A DNA stretch of 64,000 nucleotides from positions 62,001 through 126,000 of the forward strand of contig CAYJMS010000001.1 in NCBI GenBank assembly GCA_964371615.1, read 5' to 3'. The stretch comes from SpSt-333 sp964371615 (GTDB lineage: Bacteria; Bacteroidota; Ignavibacteria; UBA10030; UBA8401). Within the stretch, counting starts at the first letter, position 1. Every line of letters begins with the position of its first letter. Under the pieces are notes generated by a model that saw nothing but the letters and a program-made list of their open reading frames with translations, was not told the origin of the DNA and made no database searches. Made by a program: the position numbers and the translations under genes. Shown here in pieces: positions 1 through 7,881 of this stretch.

Positions 1-1245
1 GAGTCGGCTCACCGGGTGATCGAACAGTGCCGGCGGTTGAATGCGCGGATCGTCGCCGGCGGTCCATTATTTACCAGCCATGCAGAGCTCTATAATTTTG
101 TCGATCATCTGGTATTGAACGAAGCCGAGATCACACTTCCGGAATTTTTGCGCGACCTTCGCGATGGAACGCCAAAACATATGTACACGACGGAAGAATG
201 GGCGGATATCACAACCACTCCGCTTCCCCGGTGGGACCTGGTGTCGCTGAAAAATTATACGTCGATGAATGTTCAGTATTCCCGCGGATGTCCGTACGAT
301 TGTGATTTCTGCGATATCACCGTCCTGTACGGCAGAAAGCCGCGGACAAAAACCACACACCAAGTTCTGGCCGAATTGGATGCATTGCACAGTGCCGGCT
401 GGAACGGATCGGTCTTTTTTGTCGATGATAATTTCATCGGCAACAAGGGGAAATTAAAAAAGGATATTCTCCCGGCAATTATTGAGTGGAATGAACGTCG
501 AGATCATCCGTTTTACTTCAATACGGAAGTATCGATTAATCTTGCCGACGATGACACGCTATTGCATCTGATGGTGCAAGCAGGGTTTGAGGCGGTCTTC
601 GTCGGCATTGAGTCTCCCAACGAGGAAAGCCTCATGGAATGCAATAAAACGCAAAATCGCAACCGGGATATGATACGGAGCGTGCACAAGATCCAGCACG
701 CGGGCATGGAAGTGCAAGGCGGATTCATTGTCGGATTCGACAACGATCCGCCGGCAATTTTTGACCAGATCACTCAGTTCATACAGGAAAGCGGCATCGT
801 CACGGCAATGGTCGGATTGTTGAATGCCCCGCGTGGGACGAAATTGCACAAGCGGCTCCATGCCGAAGGGAGAATGCTCTTCAATTTTACCGGCAGCAAT
901 ACCGACTTCTCTATCAATTTCATTCCGCAGATGGATTCCGGCACTCTCATGAATGGATATAAACGCATTATCAACACGATCTATTCGCCGAAGTACTTTT
1001 ACGAACGGGTCATCCGCTTCATGAAAACATATCAACCGCAGAAAAAGAAAGTGTTCCATCTCAATCCGAACTATGTCATTGCGCTTTTCCGATCCATGAT
1101 CAAATTGGGAATTATCGGCGAGGAACGGTTCTATTACTGGAAACTGTTTCTCTGGTCGCTCTTCCGGAAACCGCAGCTCTTTTCACTCGCAATATTGTTC
1201 ACGATCTACGGTTTTCATTTTCGAAAGATATCCAACAGCTTGTAA
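1..1245 (+). CDS. B12-binding domain radical SAM protein (5' end outside window)
   Basis: The reading frame is open back to base 1 with no stop, so the gene starts upstream; the GTG at 16 is probably internal. The visible N-terminus (CRRLNARIVAGGPLFTSH) is the end of a cobalamin-binding Rossmann domain. The radical SAM cysteine motif CPYDCDFC follows (encoded near 289-312), giving the CxxxCxxC cluster that binds the 4Fe-4S centre and cleaves S-adenosylmethionine. The C-terminal region, with GFDNDPPAIFDQITQFIQESG and a basic tail, resembles the DUF4070 extension of this family. Such enzymes carry out methylations or rearrangements on lipids, hopanoids or secondary metabolites; the substrate cannot be told from the sequence. 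Confidence 0.85.
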   Translation, partial: ESAHRVIEQCRRLNARIVAGGPLFTSHAELYNFVDHLVLNEAEITLPEFLRDLRDGTPKHMYTTEEWADITTTPLPRWDLVSLKNYTSMNVQYSRGCPYDCDFCDITVLYGRKPRTKTTHQVLAELDALHSAGWNGSVFFVDDNFIGNKGKLKKDILPAIIEWNERRDHPFYFNTEVSINLADDDTLLHLMVQAGFEAVFVGIESPNEESLMECNKTQNRNRDMIRSVHKIQHAGMEVQGGFIVGFDNDPPAIFDQITQFIQESGIVTAMVGLLNAPRGTKLHKRLHAEGRMLFNFTGSNTDFSINFIPQMDSGTLMNGYKRIINTIYSPKYFYERVIRFMKTYQPQKKKVFHLNPNYVIALFRSMIKLGIIGEERFYYWKLFLWSLFRKPQLFSLAILFTIYGFHFRKISNSL

Positions 1246-1286
1246 ACGATCCGATAAAGGAATCGCGGTATTCGGGAAAGCAGCCC

Positions 1287-1397
1287 ATGACAAAGAAAAG
1301 TGTAAAAAAGCGAAAGACGGTAATCGTGAAAAGGAAAAAAGGATGGAAAGACAAGAAGAACAACGGGCCGATCGACCGCGGCATTATCAACCGTTGA
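1287..1397 (+). CDS. Small, very basic 36-residue protein (possible)
   Basis: The frame ATG at 1287 to TGA at 1395-1397 gives a 36-residue product beginning MTKKSVKKRKTVIVKRKKGW and rich in Lys and Arg. It lies between the radical SAM gene and mlaE on the same strand. No family is recognised. The composition would suit an RNA- or ribosome-binding peptide, but a purine-rich spacer could look the same. A second small Lys-rich frame stands at 4113-4238. Confidence 0.35.
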   Translation: MTKKSVKKRKTVIVKRKKGWKDKKNNGPIDRGIINR

Positions 1398-1473
1398 GAG
1401 TTCCGCGGTACGAACGCCGCTCATTCTCTGTCGCTGGAATATCGATGCACCGTCTGAAGAAGGTCGGCCGATT

Positions 1474-2316
1474 ATGAAAAGCATTAAAATACTTCAACCG
1501 GAAAACGAGAACAGGAAAGCGGAGATCATTCCCGGAAGTTTTTCGGAGGAGAGTAAGGAATCTTTCGTCGATCGATTCTTTGTGGAGGTTTCGTCCATGA
1601 CGATCTTCACGCTCCGGTTCTTCAAGGAACTGGTGAAACCGCCGTACGAAATCAACGAGTTGCTCAAACAGTCGTACATAATCGGGTACCGGTCGCTTCC
1701 GTTGGTAATGATCACGGGATTTATCATCGGACTCGTCCTGACCATTCAGTCCCGGCCGACACTCGCGCGGTTCGGTGCAGTGTCGATGCTTCCGGCAATG
1801 GTGGCCGTCTCCATCGTCCGCGAAATCGGACCTGTGATCACGGCGCTGATCGTTGCCGGCAAAGTCGGCTCCGGAATCGGTGCAGAACTGGCGTCGATGA
1901 ATGTGACGCAGCAGATCGACGCCATGCAAGTGTCGGGGACCAATCCGTTTAAATACCTTGTCGTGACACGTGTGCTTGCGACAACGCTCATGCTGCCGAT
2001 ATTGGTGATCTTTGCCGACGCCGTCGGTTTGCTGGGATCGTTCGTCGGCGTGAACCTGAAGGGACATGTCGGTTCACATATCTTTTTTCTGCAGGTGTTC
2101 CAAAGCCTGGGCTATGAAGACTTGATACCGGCGGTGGTGAAAACATTTTTCTTCGGTTTTGCAATCGGGTTAGTCGGATGTTATAAAGGATATTATTCGA
2201 ACCGGGGAACAGAGGGAGTGGGCAAAGCGGCAAATGCCGCCGTTGTGTTTGCGTCGTTGATGGTGTTTTTGATTGATATGATCGCGGTGCAGATAACAAG
2301 TTTGATACAGTATTAG
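1474..2316 (+). CDS. mlaE: MlaE/YrbE-family ABC transporter permease
   Basis: The 280-residue product is an integral inner-membrane permease of the Mla (MCE) phospholipid transport system. About 65 polar residues precede several hydrophobic segments. The family core is present, including the stretch around PAMVAVSIVREIGPVITALIV and the small-residue loop GKVGSGIGAELASM. A purine-rich GAAGAAGG lies upstream of the ATG. mlaF begins a few bases after its stop and mlaD follows, forming the usual E-F-D operon for lipid traffic between outer and inner membranes. The direction of lipid transport is not visible from sequence. Confidence 0.92.
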   Translation: MKSIKILQPENENRKAEIIPGSFSEESKESFVDRFFVEVSSMTIFTLRFFKELVKPPYEINELLKQSYIIGYRSLPLVMITGFIIGLVLTIQSRPTLARFGAVSMLPAMVAVSIVREIGPVITALIVAGKVGSGIGAELASMNVTQQIDAMQVSGTNPFKYLVVTRVLATTLMLPILVIFADAVGLLGSFVGVNLKGHVGSHIFFLQVFQSLGYEDLIPAVVKTFFFGFAIGLVGCYKGYYSNRGTEGVGKAANAAVVFASLMVFLIDMIAVQITSLIQY

Positions 2317-2336
2317 GAGTGGTGCAGAGAACTATT

Positions 2337-3113
2337 ATGGAGAACCGTGTCCACGGACATACCGACGAAGTTACCGTGAAGAACGGTGACGTTGTCATAC
2401 AGATGAAACATCTGAAAAAATCCTATGGCAACAATCATGTGTTGAAGGATATCAATCTGGTGGTCAATAAAGGGGAAAGCCTGGTGATCCTGGGGAAATC
2501 CGGCACGGGAAAATCGGTGCTGATCAAATGTATCGTTGGATTGGACCATAAGGACGACGGCGAGTTGATTATTTTCGGCTTGAACGTCTCTGATCTCAAG
2601 CAAAAAGAACTGGATGCTATGCGGAAACGGATCGGTTTTCTCTTCCAAAGCGGAGCGCTCTATGATTCCATGAGCGTCCGGGAGAATCTCGAATTCCCTC
2701 TGCGACGCCAACTGCGTTCAATCTCGCGGTCTAAATTGGACGAGCTGGTGAAAGAATCTCTCCGCGATGTCGGGCTCGAAAAGGCGATCGACATCATGCC
2801 GTCGGAACTATCCGGCGGTATGCGGAAACGATTGGGATTGGCGCGCACATTGATTTTGAAGCCCGAGATCATGCTTTACGATGAGCCGACGACCGGATTG
2901 GATCCGATCACATCGAAAGAAATTAGCAAACTTATTCTGGAAGTGCAAAAGAAGTATGAAACCTCATCCATTGTCATCACACACGATATTGAATGTGCCA
3001 GGCTTACCGCTGACCGCGTCATTGTCATTAGAGATGGGGCCTGCACTGCGGAAGGCTCGTACGACGAACTTCAGCATTCGCCTGATGCATGGGTCCGTTC
3101 TTTTTTTGAATAA
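2337..3113 (+). CDS. mlaF: MlaF-family ABC transporter ATPase
   Basis: This is the ATPase that powers the neighbouring MlaE permease. It carries Walker A (GKSGTGKS), a Q-loop (FLFQSGALYDSM), the ABC signature LSGGMRKRLGLART, Walker B (IMLYDEPTTGLDP) and the switch histidine in VITHDIE. The frame is open to GTG codons at 2319 and 2322, but those abut the mlaE stop. The ATG at 2337, preceded by CAGAGA, is the better start. It is followed after about 30 bases by the MCE-domain gene, consistent with one transcript. Confidence 0.93.
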   Translation: MENRVHGHTDEVTVKNGDVVIQMKHLKKSYGNNHVLKDINLVVNKGESLVILGKSGTGKSVLIKCIVGLDHKDDGELIIFGLNVSDLKQKELDAMRKRIGFLFQSGALYDSMSVRENLEFPLRRQLRSISRSKLDELVKESLRDVGLEKAIDIMPSELSGGMRKRLGLARTLILKPEIMLYDEPTTGLDPITSKEISKLILEVQKKYETSSIVITHDIECARLTADRVIVIRDGACTAEGSYDELQHSPDAWVRSFFE

Positions 3114-3142
3114 TTGACGCAAAACAACGGCGACAGACGCAT

Positions 3143-4015
3143 ATGAAAAAAGAAACAAGTTCCAAAATACGACTTGGTTTGTTCGTGACCATCGGACTGG
3201 CGGTCTTTATCGGCGGCATTTACTTTATCGGCGAAGGACAGCAATTGTTCCGAAGCACGTTCAGGATCAGCGGGGTATTCAAAGACGTCGGCGGGCTTCA
3301 GCCCGGAAATAATGTCCGGTTCTCGGGCATCAATGTCGGCGTTGTCGATAATATCAACATCATCAGCGATTCGACGGTGCGGGTGGAGATACTGATCGAC
3401 GAAGCGACCAGAAAGTTCATACGGAAAAATGCGATCGCCAGCATCGGATCCGAAGGGCTGATGGGAAACAAGATACTCATCATAATTCCCGGAACCGTCG
3501 GAGAAAAAATTATTGAAAATAACGATACCGTGATCACCACTCTGCCGATGAATCTGGACGAGGTTTTTCTGTCGCTGAAGGCGACCATCGATAATACCAC
3601 TATTATTACCGGCGATCTTGCGAATATCATGGAGAACATACAATCCGGCCGCGGTACAATCGGTAGGTTAGTGATGGACAGTTCACTCCGCCAGAATTTT
3701 GATTCAACATTTGAGAATCTCAAGGAGGGAACGGCGGAATTTCGCCGGTTTATGATAAAAACGAACGATCTGGATCTGGATGGAATAGTCGTGTCGTTGA
3801 AGGTGACCATGGATAATACGGCGAATATCACCGGGGATCTTTTAAAGATCACCAACACCATCCAATCCGGGCAGGGAACAATGGGGAAGCTCTTCATGGA
3901 TCCGTCGCTCGGGTATAATATCGACACGACGGTCATTCATCTTAAAGAGGGGACCGAAGGACTAAAATCGCTGCTGGAAAAAGCCAAAAAAAGTTGGCTG
4001 TTGTGGGGAAACTGA
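3143..4015 (+). CDS. mlaD: MlaD-type MCE domain substrate-binding protein with tandem C-terminal repeat
   Basis: The 290-residue protein has an N-terminal membrane anchor (LGLFVTIGLAVFIGGIYFIG) followed by one MCE domain (about residues 35-120) that binds lipid in the periplasm and partners MlaE/MlaF. The C-terminal half holds two copies of a block of about 55 residues. Copy one contains DNTTIITGDLANIMENIQSG and copy two DNTANITGDLLKITNTIQSG; each is followed by GT(I/M)G(R/K)L-MD-SL and LKEGT. The blocks are likely amphipathic helices. E. coli MlaD lacks such a duplication. Confidence 0.9.
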   Translation: MKKETSSKIRLGLFVTIGLAVFIGGIYFIGEGQQLFRSTFRISGVFKDVGGLQPGNNVRFSGINVGVVDNINIISDSTVRVEILIDEATRKFIRKNAIASIGSEGLMGNKILIIIPGTVGEKIIENNDTVITTLPMNLDEVFLSLKATIDNTTIITGDLANIMENIQSGRGTIGRLVMDSSLRQNFDSTFENLKEGTAEFRRFMIKTNDLDLDGIVVSLKVTMDNTANITGDLLKITNTIQSGQGTMGKLFMDPSLGYNIDTTVIHLKEGTEGLKSLLEKAKKSWLLWGN

Positions 4016-4112
4016 GCTCACCATCGGCAGTATGACGGTGACGGATGAACGGTGAAGAAAATTTTTTCAAGAACGTCTTGAAAAAAAGTGAATTCCATAT
4101 ATGGAGAATACA

Positions 4113-4238
4113 ATGAGTAAAAGCCAGAACAGCAAAAGCGATGCAAAGAAAAAACCGCTTCTGACCAAGAAAGAAAAGAAAGCGGCAAAACGCGAAAAGA
4201 AACTCGGTACACCGGTCATCGACCTGCTCAGTAAATAA
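4113..4238 (+). CDS. Small Lys-rich protein, 41 residues
   Basis: The frame from ATG 4113 to TAA 4236-4238 encodes a 41-residue protein that starts MSKSQNSKSDAKKKPLLTKK and ends TPVIDLLSK. A good GGAGA ribosome-binding site lies at about 4103-4107. It follows the MCE gene on the same strand and precedes the hairpin ladder at 4269-4425. No domain is recognised; a charged Lys/Glu helix with a short hydrophobic tail is predicted. Confidence 0.55.
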   Translation: MSKSQNSKSDAKKKPLLTKKEKKAAKREKKLGTPVIDLLSK

Positions 4239-4268
4239 CGGAGAGATGAAGCACTCTCATTTGAAGAG

Positions 4269-4425
4269 AACGTCTGACATGGATTTTCACCTGTCCGCCG
4301 CGCTTTTTGGCGGAATGTCTGACGTTTCCTCAAAAACACTATGAGATGTCAGACGATGAGAAACGTCGTCAGACATCCTTAGCGGTAAGAAAACGTCTGA
4401 CATAGCTGCTCAATGTCTGACGTTT
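4269..4425. repeat. Ladder of three imperfect hairpins built from six GTCWGAC heptamers
   Basis: Six GTCTGAC or GTCAGAC heptamers start at 4272, 4317, 4348, 4368, 4395 and 4415. They pair up as three inverted repeats: 4269-4280 with 4315-4326, 4345-4358 with 4364-4377 (loop of 5), and 4391-4403 with 4413-4425 (loop of 9). In each hairpin both arms carry the same central base, leaving a single T-T or A-A mismatch in the stem. The first contains a nested tccgcc/ggcgga stem. The block is non-coding. Confidence 0.8.
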
Positions 4426-4452
4426 CATAACAAGTATCAAAGGAATTACGCC

Positions 4453-5280
4453 ATGAGTTCAATATCGGTTCAAGACGGCACTGAGATTTTTTATAAAGAT
4501 TGGGGCCTGGCCTCGGGACACCCCGTTCTCTTCTGCCATGGCTGGCCGCTCACTGCCGATGCGTGGGAAAACCAAATGGTCTTCCTTGCTTCCCATGGAT
4601 ACCGATGCATAGCGCATGATCGCCGCGGACACGGGCGTTCGAGTCAGCCATGGAATCGTAATGATATGAATACGTACGCCGACGATCTCGCCGAGATCAT
4701 CAGGACGCTCCATCTGAACGGAGTTGTGCTGGTCGGTCATTCGACCGGAGGCGGTGAAATTGCCAGATATATCGGTCGGCACGGTGGAGGAGGCGTTTCA
4801 AAAATTGTACTGGTAGGTTCGGTAACACCGTTCATGCTCAAGACCGACGCCAATCCGTCCGGTCTGCCGATGAAAGTATTTGACGATATACGGACAGGAG
4901 TTTTGGCAGATCGTTCACAATTTTTCAAGGATTTTACCGTTCCATTCTACGGAATCAATAGACCGGGTGCACAGGTGAGTCAGGGCGTGTGTGACGCATT
5001 CTGGCTTCAGGGGATGCAAGGGGGATTGAGAAGCGAACTGGAATGCATAAAGGCATTTTCTGAAAATGATTTTACCGATGACGTGCGTACGATCGATGTG
5101 CCGACGCTCATTATTCATGGAGATGATGACCAGATTGTTCCCATCAGTGCTTCGGCGCAAAGAACGGCAGCACTTATCAAAAAATCAAAACTCAGCGTTT
5201 ACTCCGGCGCTCCGCACGGACTTACCGTTACACACAAAGATATGCTCAATGCCGATCTGCTTGCTTTCCTTAAAAATTGA
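4453..5280 (+). CDS. Alpha/beta hydrolase, non-heme chloroperoxidase/arylesterase type
   Basis: The 275-residue protein has the alpha/beta-hydrolase fold hallmarks: the oxyanion loop CHGWPL (residues 29-34), the nucleophile elbow GHSTGG with Ser97, the acid region HGDDDQIVP (probably Asp226) and the catalytic His255 in APHGL. The sequence around DRRGHGRS and the length match the cofactor-free haloperoxidase/arylesterase subfamily. It has no signal peptide and is probably cytoplasmic. The true substrate is unknown. It stands alone after the hairpin ladder. Confidence 0.88.
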   Translation: MSSISVQDGTEIFYKDWGLASGHPVLFCHGWPLTADAWENQMVFLASHGYRCIAHDRRGHGRSSQPWNRNDMNTYADDLAEIIRTLHLNGVVLVGHSTGGGEIARYIGRHGGGGVSKIVLVGSVTPFMLKTDANPSGLPMKVFDDIRTGVLADRSQFFKDFTVPFYGINRPGAQVSQGVCDAFWLQGMQGGLRSELECIKAFSENDFTDDVRTIDVPTLIIHGDDDQIVPISASAQRTAALIKKSKLSVYSGAPHGLTVTHKDMLNADLLAFLKN

Positions 5281-5516
5281 CGAGTTCTTCCTTGTTCGAT
5301 GAATACTGAACCGGAGTAATGGATGGAATCGCATTTTTTTGACGTTGTGCAGCATGGTGCCGCAGTAAATTCGATCAGAGGTTTTTCTCATTCTTAAGGA
5401 TGAATTCATCATCCATTCCGGCTGGCTATTCTCTTTTTTTCACCATCTTCTCTGTGCATAACGGTAGACAATGCGGGAGGCTATTGGTCGTATGTTTAAG
5501 AGGTGGATGACGTTCA

Positions 5517-7379
5517 TTGATTAGCGTGAAGAATAATACATCAAACTATTACTCACGGATTTGTACACTGTCCATTCTCACGATGTGCAGTGTCACCCTC
5601 ATGTCTGCGCAAGCCAAAAAGGTTGAAAACCTGGACTCGAATACCACTGTCGTAGAAGACATTCAAAACTATTCTGAAGAAGACAATTTTTTTTCGAGAA
5701 TCGTAAAGTCGGTATTAGTTCCGGACGAGGAACTCGGCCGCAAGCGAACTCCTCCCGATCCCGATAAGAAGATCATCAAACAATATACCGGCAAGCGAAT
5801 CAGAAAAATCATGATAGAGATTGTCGACGTTTTCGGAGGATCGCTCGATCTTCCGGAAGACACGCTCCGCAGCTGGGTTCAATCCAGCGGGAATAGTCTT
5901 CATATCAATTCACGGGAATGGATTATTAGAAATATGCTGATTTTTTCTGAAGGGGATAAATTGATCCCGTTTCATATTGAAGAAAGTGAGCGTATTCTTC
6001 GACAGACTCCCTCAATTTATGATGCGAGAATTATTCCCCGACGGATTAAAAATAGTCGTGACAGTATTGATATTTTGGTGTATATCCAGGATATCTGGAG
6101 TATCAACGGAAGTGTTGGGTATAGTCCGCAGAATAAAACCGGGAAAGCGTCGCTGTCCGATATAAATTTTCTGGGACTCGGCAATGCATTACGGGCAGGA
6201 TTAAAATCTGACCGTGAGTTTTCGCGCGGCTGGGATTGGGATGGGAGTTATTCCATTTATAATATTGAGAAGACATTCGTTTCTGCAAACATGTACTATT
6301 TATCGGAAGTCAATAGCCAGCGGTACGGTATGGCAATCGGCAGGGATTTTTTTTCACCCATCATTACGTGGGCGGGAGGAATCGGACAGCATTGGCAAAA
6401 CACTGTCTATCCAGCGATGTTGAATGCAAAGGGAATCAGCGAAACCGTTCGATACAATCAGCAGGACTACTGGGGAGGGTATGCATTTGATATCGGATAT
6501 ATTGACCCGCCTGAAATCGAACAGAACAGGTTCAATATTTCCGGAAGAATTACCAGAACAGTGTACAGTGATCGTCCCGTGCTGGATACGATAAACGAAT
6601 TTCAGGACAATACATTTTACCTGGGGCGGATTGGATTTTCGTACCGTCAGTATTACCAGGACAGCTATATATTCGGCCTTGGAAGGACGGAGGATGTCCC
6701 GTTGATCCAAATGATATCTTTTCTCTTTGGTTATGAAAAAGGAGCACGATCAAGCCGGCCATATTACGGCGTGAAAACCGGATATAGCGTTTACGATGAA
6801 CACCTTGGTTTTTTTTACGGTGGGTTTCAGTCGGGCGCATTCTTGAGCAACAAAAAATGGCTCGATCGTGTCGCTTTTGTCGAGGTGCTCTACTTTTCCC
6901 ATCTCAATGCAATCGGAAAATGGAAATGGAGACAGTATCTCGGAAGCAGGTATTCGTACAGATACGATCCGCTCAATCAACTTGGCGTTCTGACGGTCAA
7001 TAACGAGGGAGGAATACGAGGCTTTAGCGAGGGTCCCCAACAAGGGACAAAAAGATTGGTGGTAAATTATGAAGTCGATATTTTTGTTCCATTAAAATTC
7101 GTTGGATTTAAATTAGCGATAATTACATTCGCCGATTTCGGAATACTCTCATCAAACAATAATTCGATATTTAACAGTGTATTGTATCAAGGATATGGAT
7201 TCGGTTTCAGAGTGAGAAATGAACACCTTATTTTCCCCACATTTCAGTTTATGTTCGGTTTTTATCCCAACACACCGATGGCAGACGGAGTGCATTTTAA
7301 TTTGTTTCGTCAAAGCGCCATCTATTACCGATTTAATCAGTTTCAATTTTCAACTCCGTCTATTGTGACAATTGATTGA
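5517..7379 (+). CDS. BamA/POTRA-type outer membrane barrel protein
   Basis: The 620-residue protein has a signal-like N-terminus (ICTLSILTMCSVTLMSAQA), a POTRA-like region around residues 95-195 (FSEGDKLIPFHIEESERILR is typical of POTRA helices) and a long C-terminal region of alternating aromatic strands expected for an Omp85 surface-antigen barrel. The start is TTG at 5517, ten bases after AGGTGG; a GTG at 5526 is also possible. It lies alone, so it is probably an accessory Omp85 member rather than the essential BamA. Confidence 0.75.
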   Translation: MISVKNNTSNYYSRICTLSILTMCSVTLMSAQAKKVENLDSNTTVVEDIQNYSEEDNFFSRIVKSVLVPDEELGRKRTPPDPDKKIIKQYTGKRIRKIMIEIVDVFGGSLDLPEDTLRSWVQSSGNSLHINSREWIIRNMLIFSEGDKLIPFHIEESERILRQTPSIYDARIIPRRIKNSRDSIDILVYIQDIWSINGSVGYSPQNKTGKASLSDINFLGLGNALRAGLKSDREFSRGWDWDGSYSIYNIEKTFVSANMYYLSEVNSQRYGMAIGRDFFSPIITWAGGIGQHWQNTVYPAMLNAKGISETVRYNQQDYWGGYAFDIGYIDPPEIEQNRFNISGRITRTVYSDRPVLDTINEFQDNTFYLGRIGFSYRQYYQDSYIFGLGRTEDVPLIQMISFLFGYEKGARSSRPYYGVKTGYSVYDEHLGFFYGGFQSGAFLSNKKWLDRVAFVEVLYFSHLNAIGKWKWRQYLGSRYSYRYDPLNQLGVLTVNNEGGIRGFSEGPQQGTKRLVVNYEVDIFVPLKFVGFKLAIITFADFGILSSNNNSIFNSVLYQGYGFGFRVRNEHLIFPTFQFMFGFYPNTPMADGVHFNLFRQSAIYYRFNQFQFSTPSIVTID

Positions 7380-7881
7380 TGGAGCAGATTCGGATTGAAT
7401 ACCACAAGGACTCATCTCTCATTGGGGGTACAATAAAAGTCATGAGAAATCAAGACGCAGAGCAAACAATCGCTTAACCTCATCAATGAGTAGATTGATT
7501 GAAAGAAGAGCCTCCGGATTATCGAACGTGTTCTTTCACAAGAAAAAGCAGGCCAATCATCACGTGGACGACCAATCCTTGAGATCGTAGTCATTGTTAT
7601 GTGCTTTCTCATTCAAGCATCTCTGAACTCTCCGATCCGTGCCTGGAGGAAGAGGTTGCAGACCGAAGAATTTTTTGGATTTTTCTCAGATTAACCAGCG
7701 GGCAATACCCGCACTCCTTCCAATAGCGGTATACAAATTATATATTCCGATTTGATTTCTGCACTGCACAATATCCTTCATACCGAGCGGTAATCAATCT
7801 TTCTGTGACACAATTCCTTGTGTTAATCAAAAGTAAGCAGTACACTATTACAATGTCTTTCCACATTTAACGCGATGAATT
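7380..7881. other. 502-bp intergenic region without a supported gene
   Basis: No frame here has coding character or a recognised family. Two small inverted repeats are present: gcggg/cccgc at 7698-7712, and ACACAA-ttcc-TTGTGT at 7808-7823, the latter about 60 bases before the next start and able to act as an operator. Nothing else was seen. Confidence 0.6.

Noticed and set aside
7412..7612. Minus-strand 66-codon frame in the 502-bp gap
   Set aside because: No domain, no ribosome-binding site and no conserved-looking composition.
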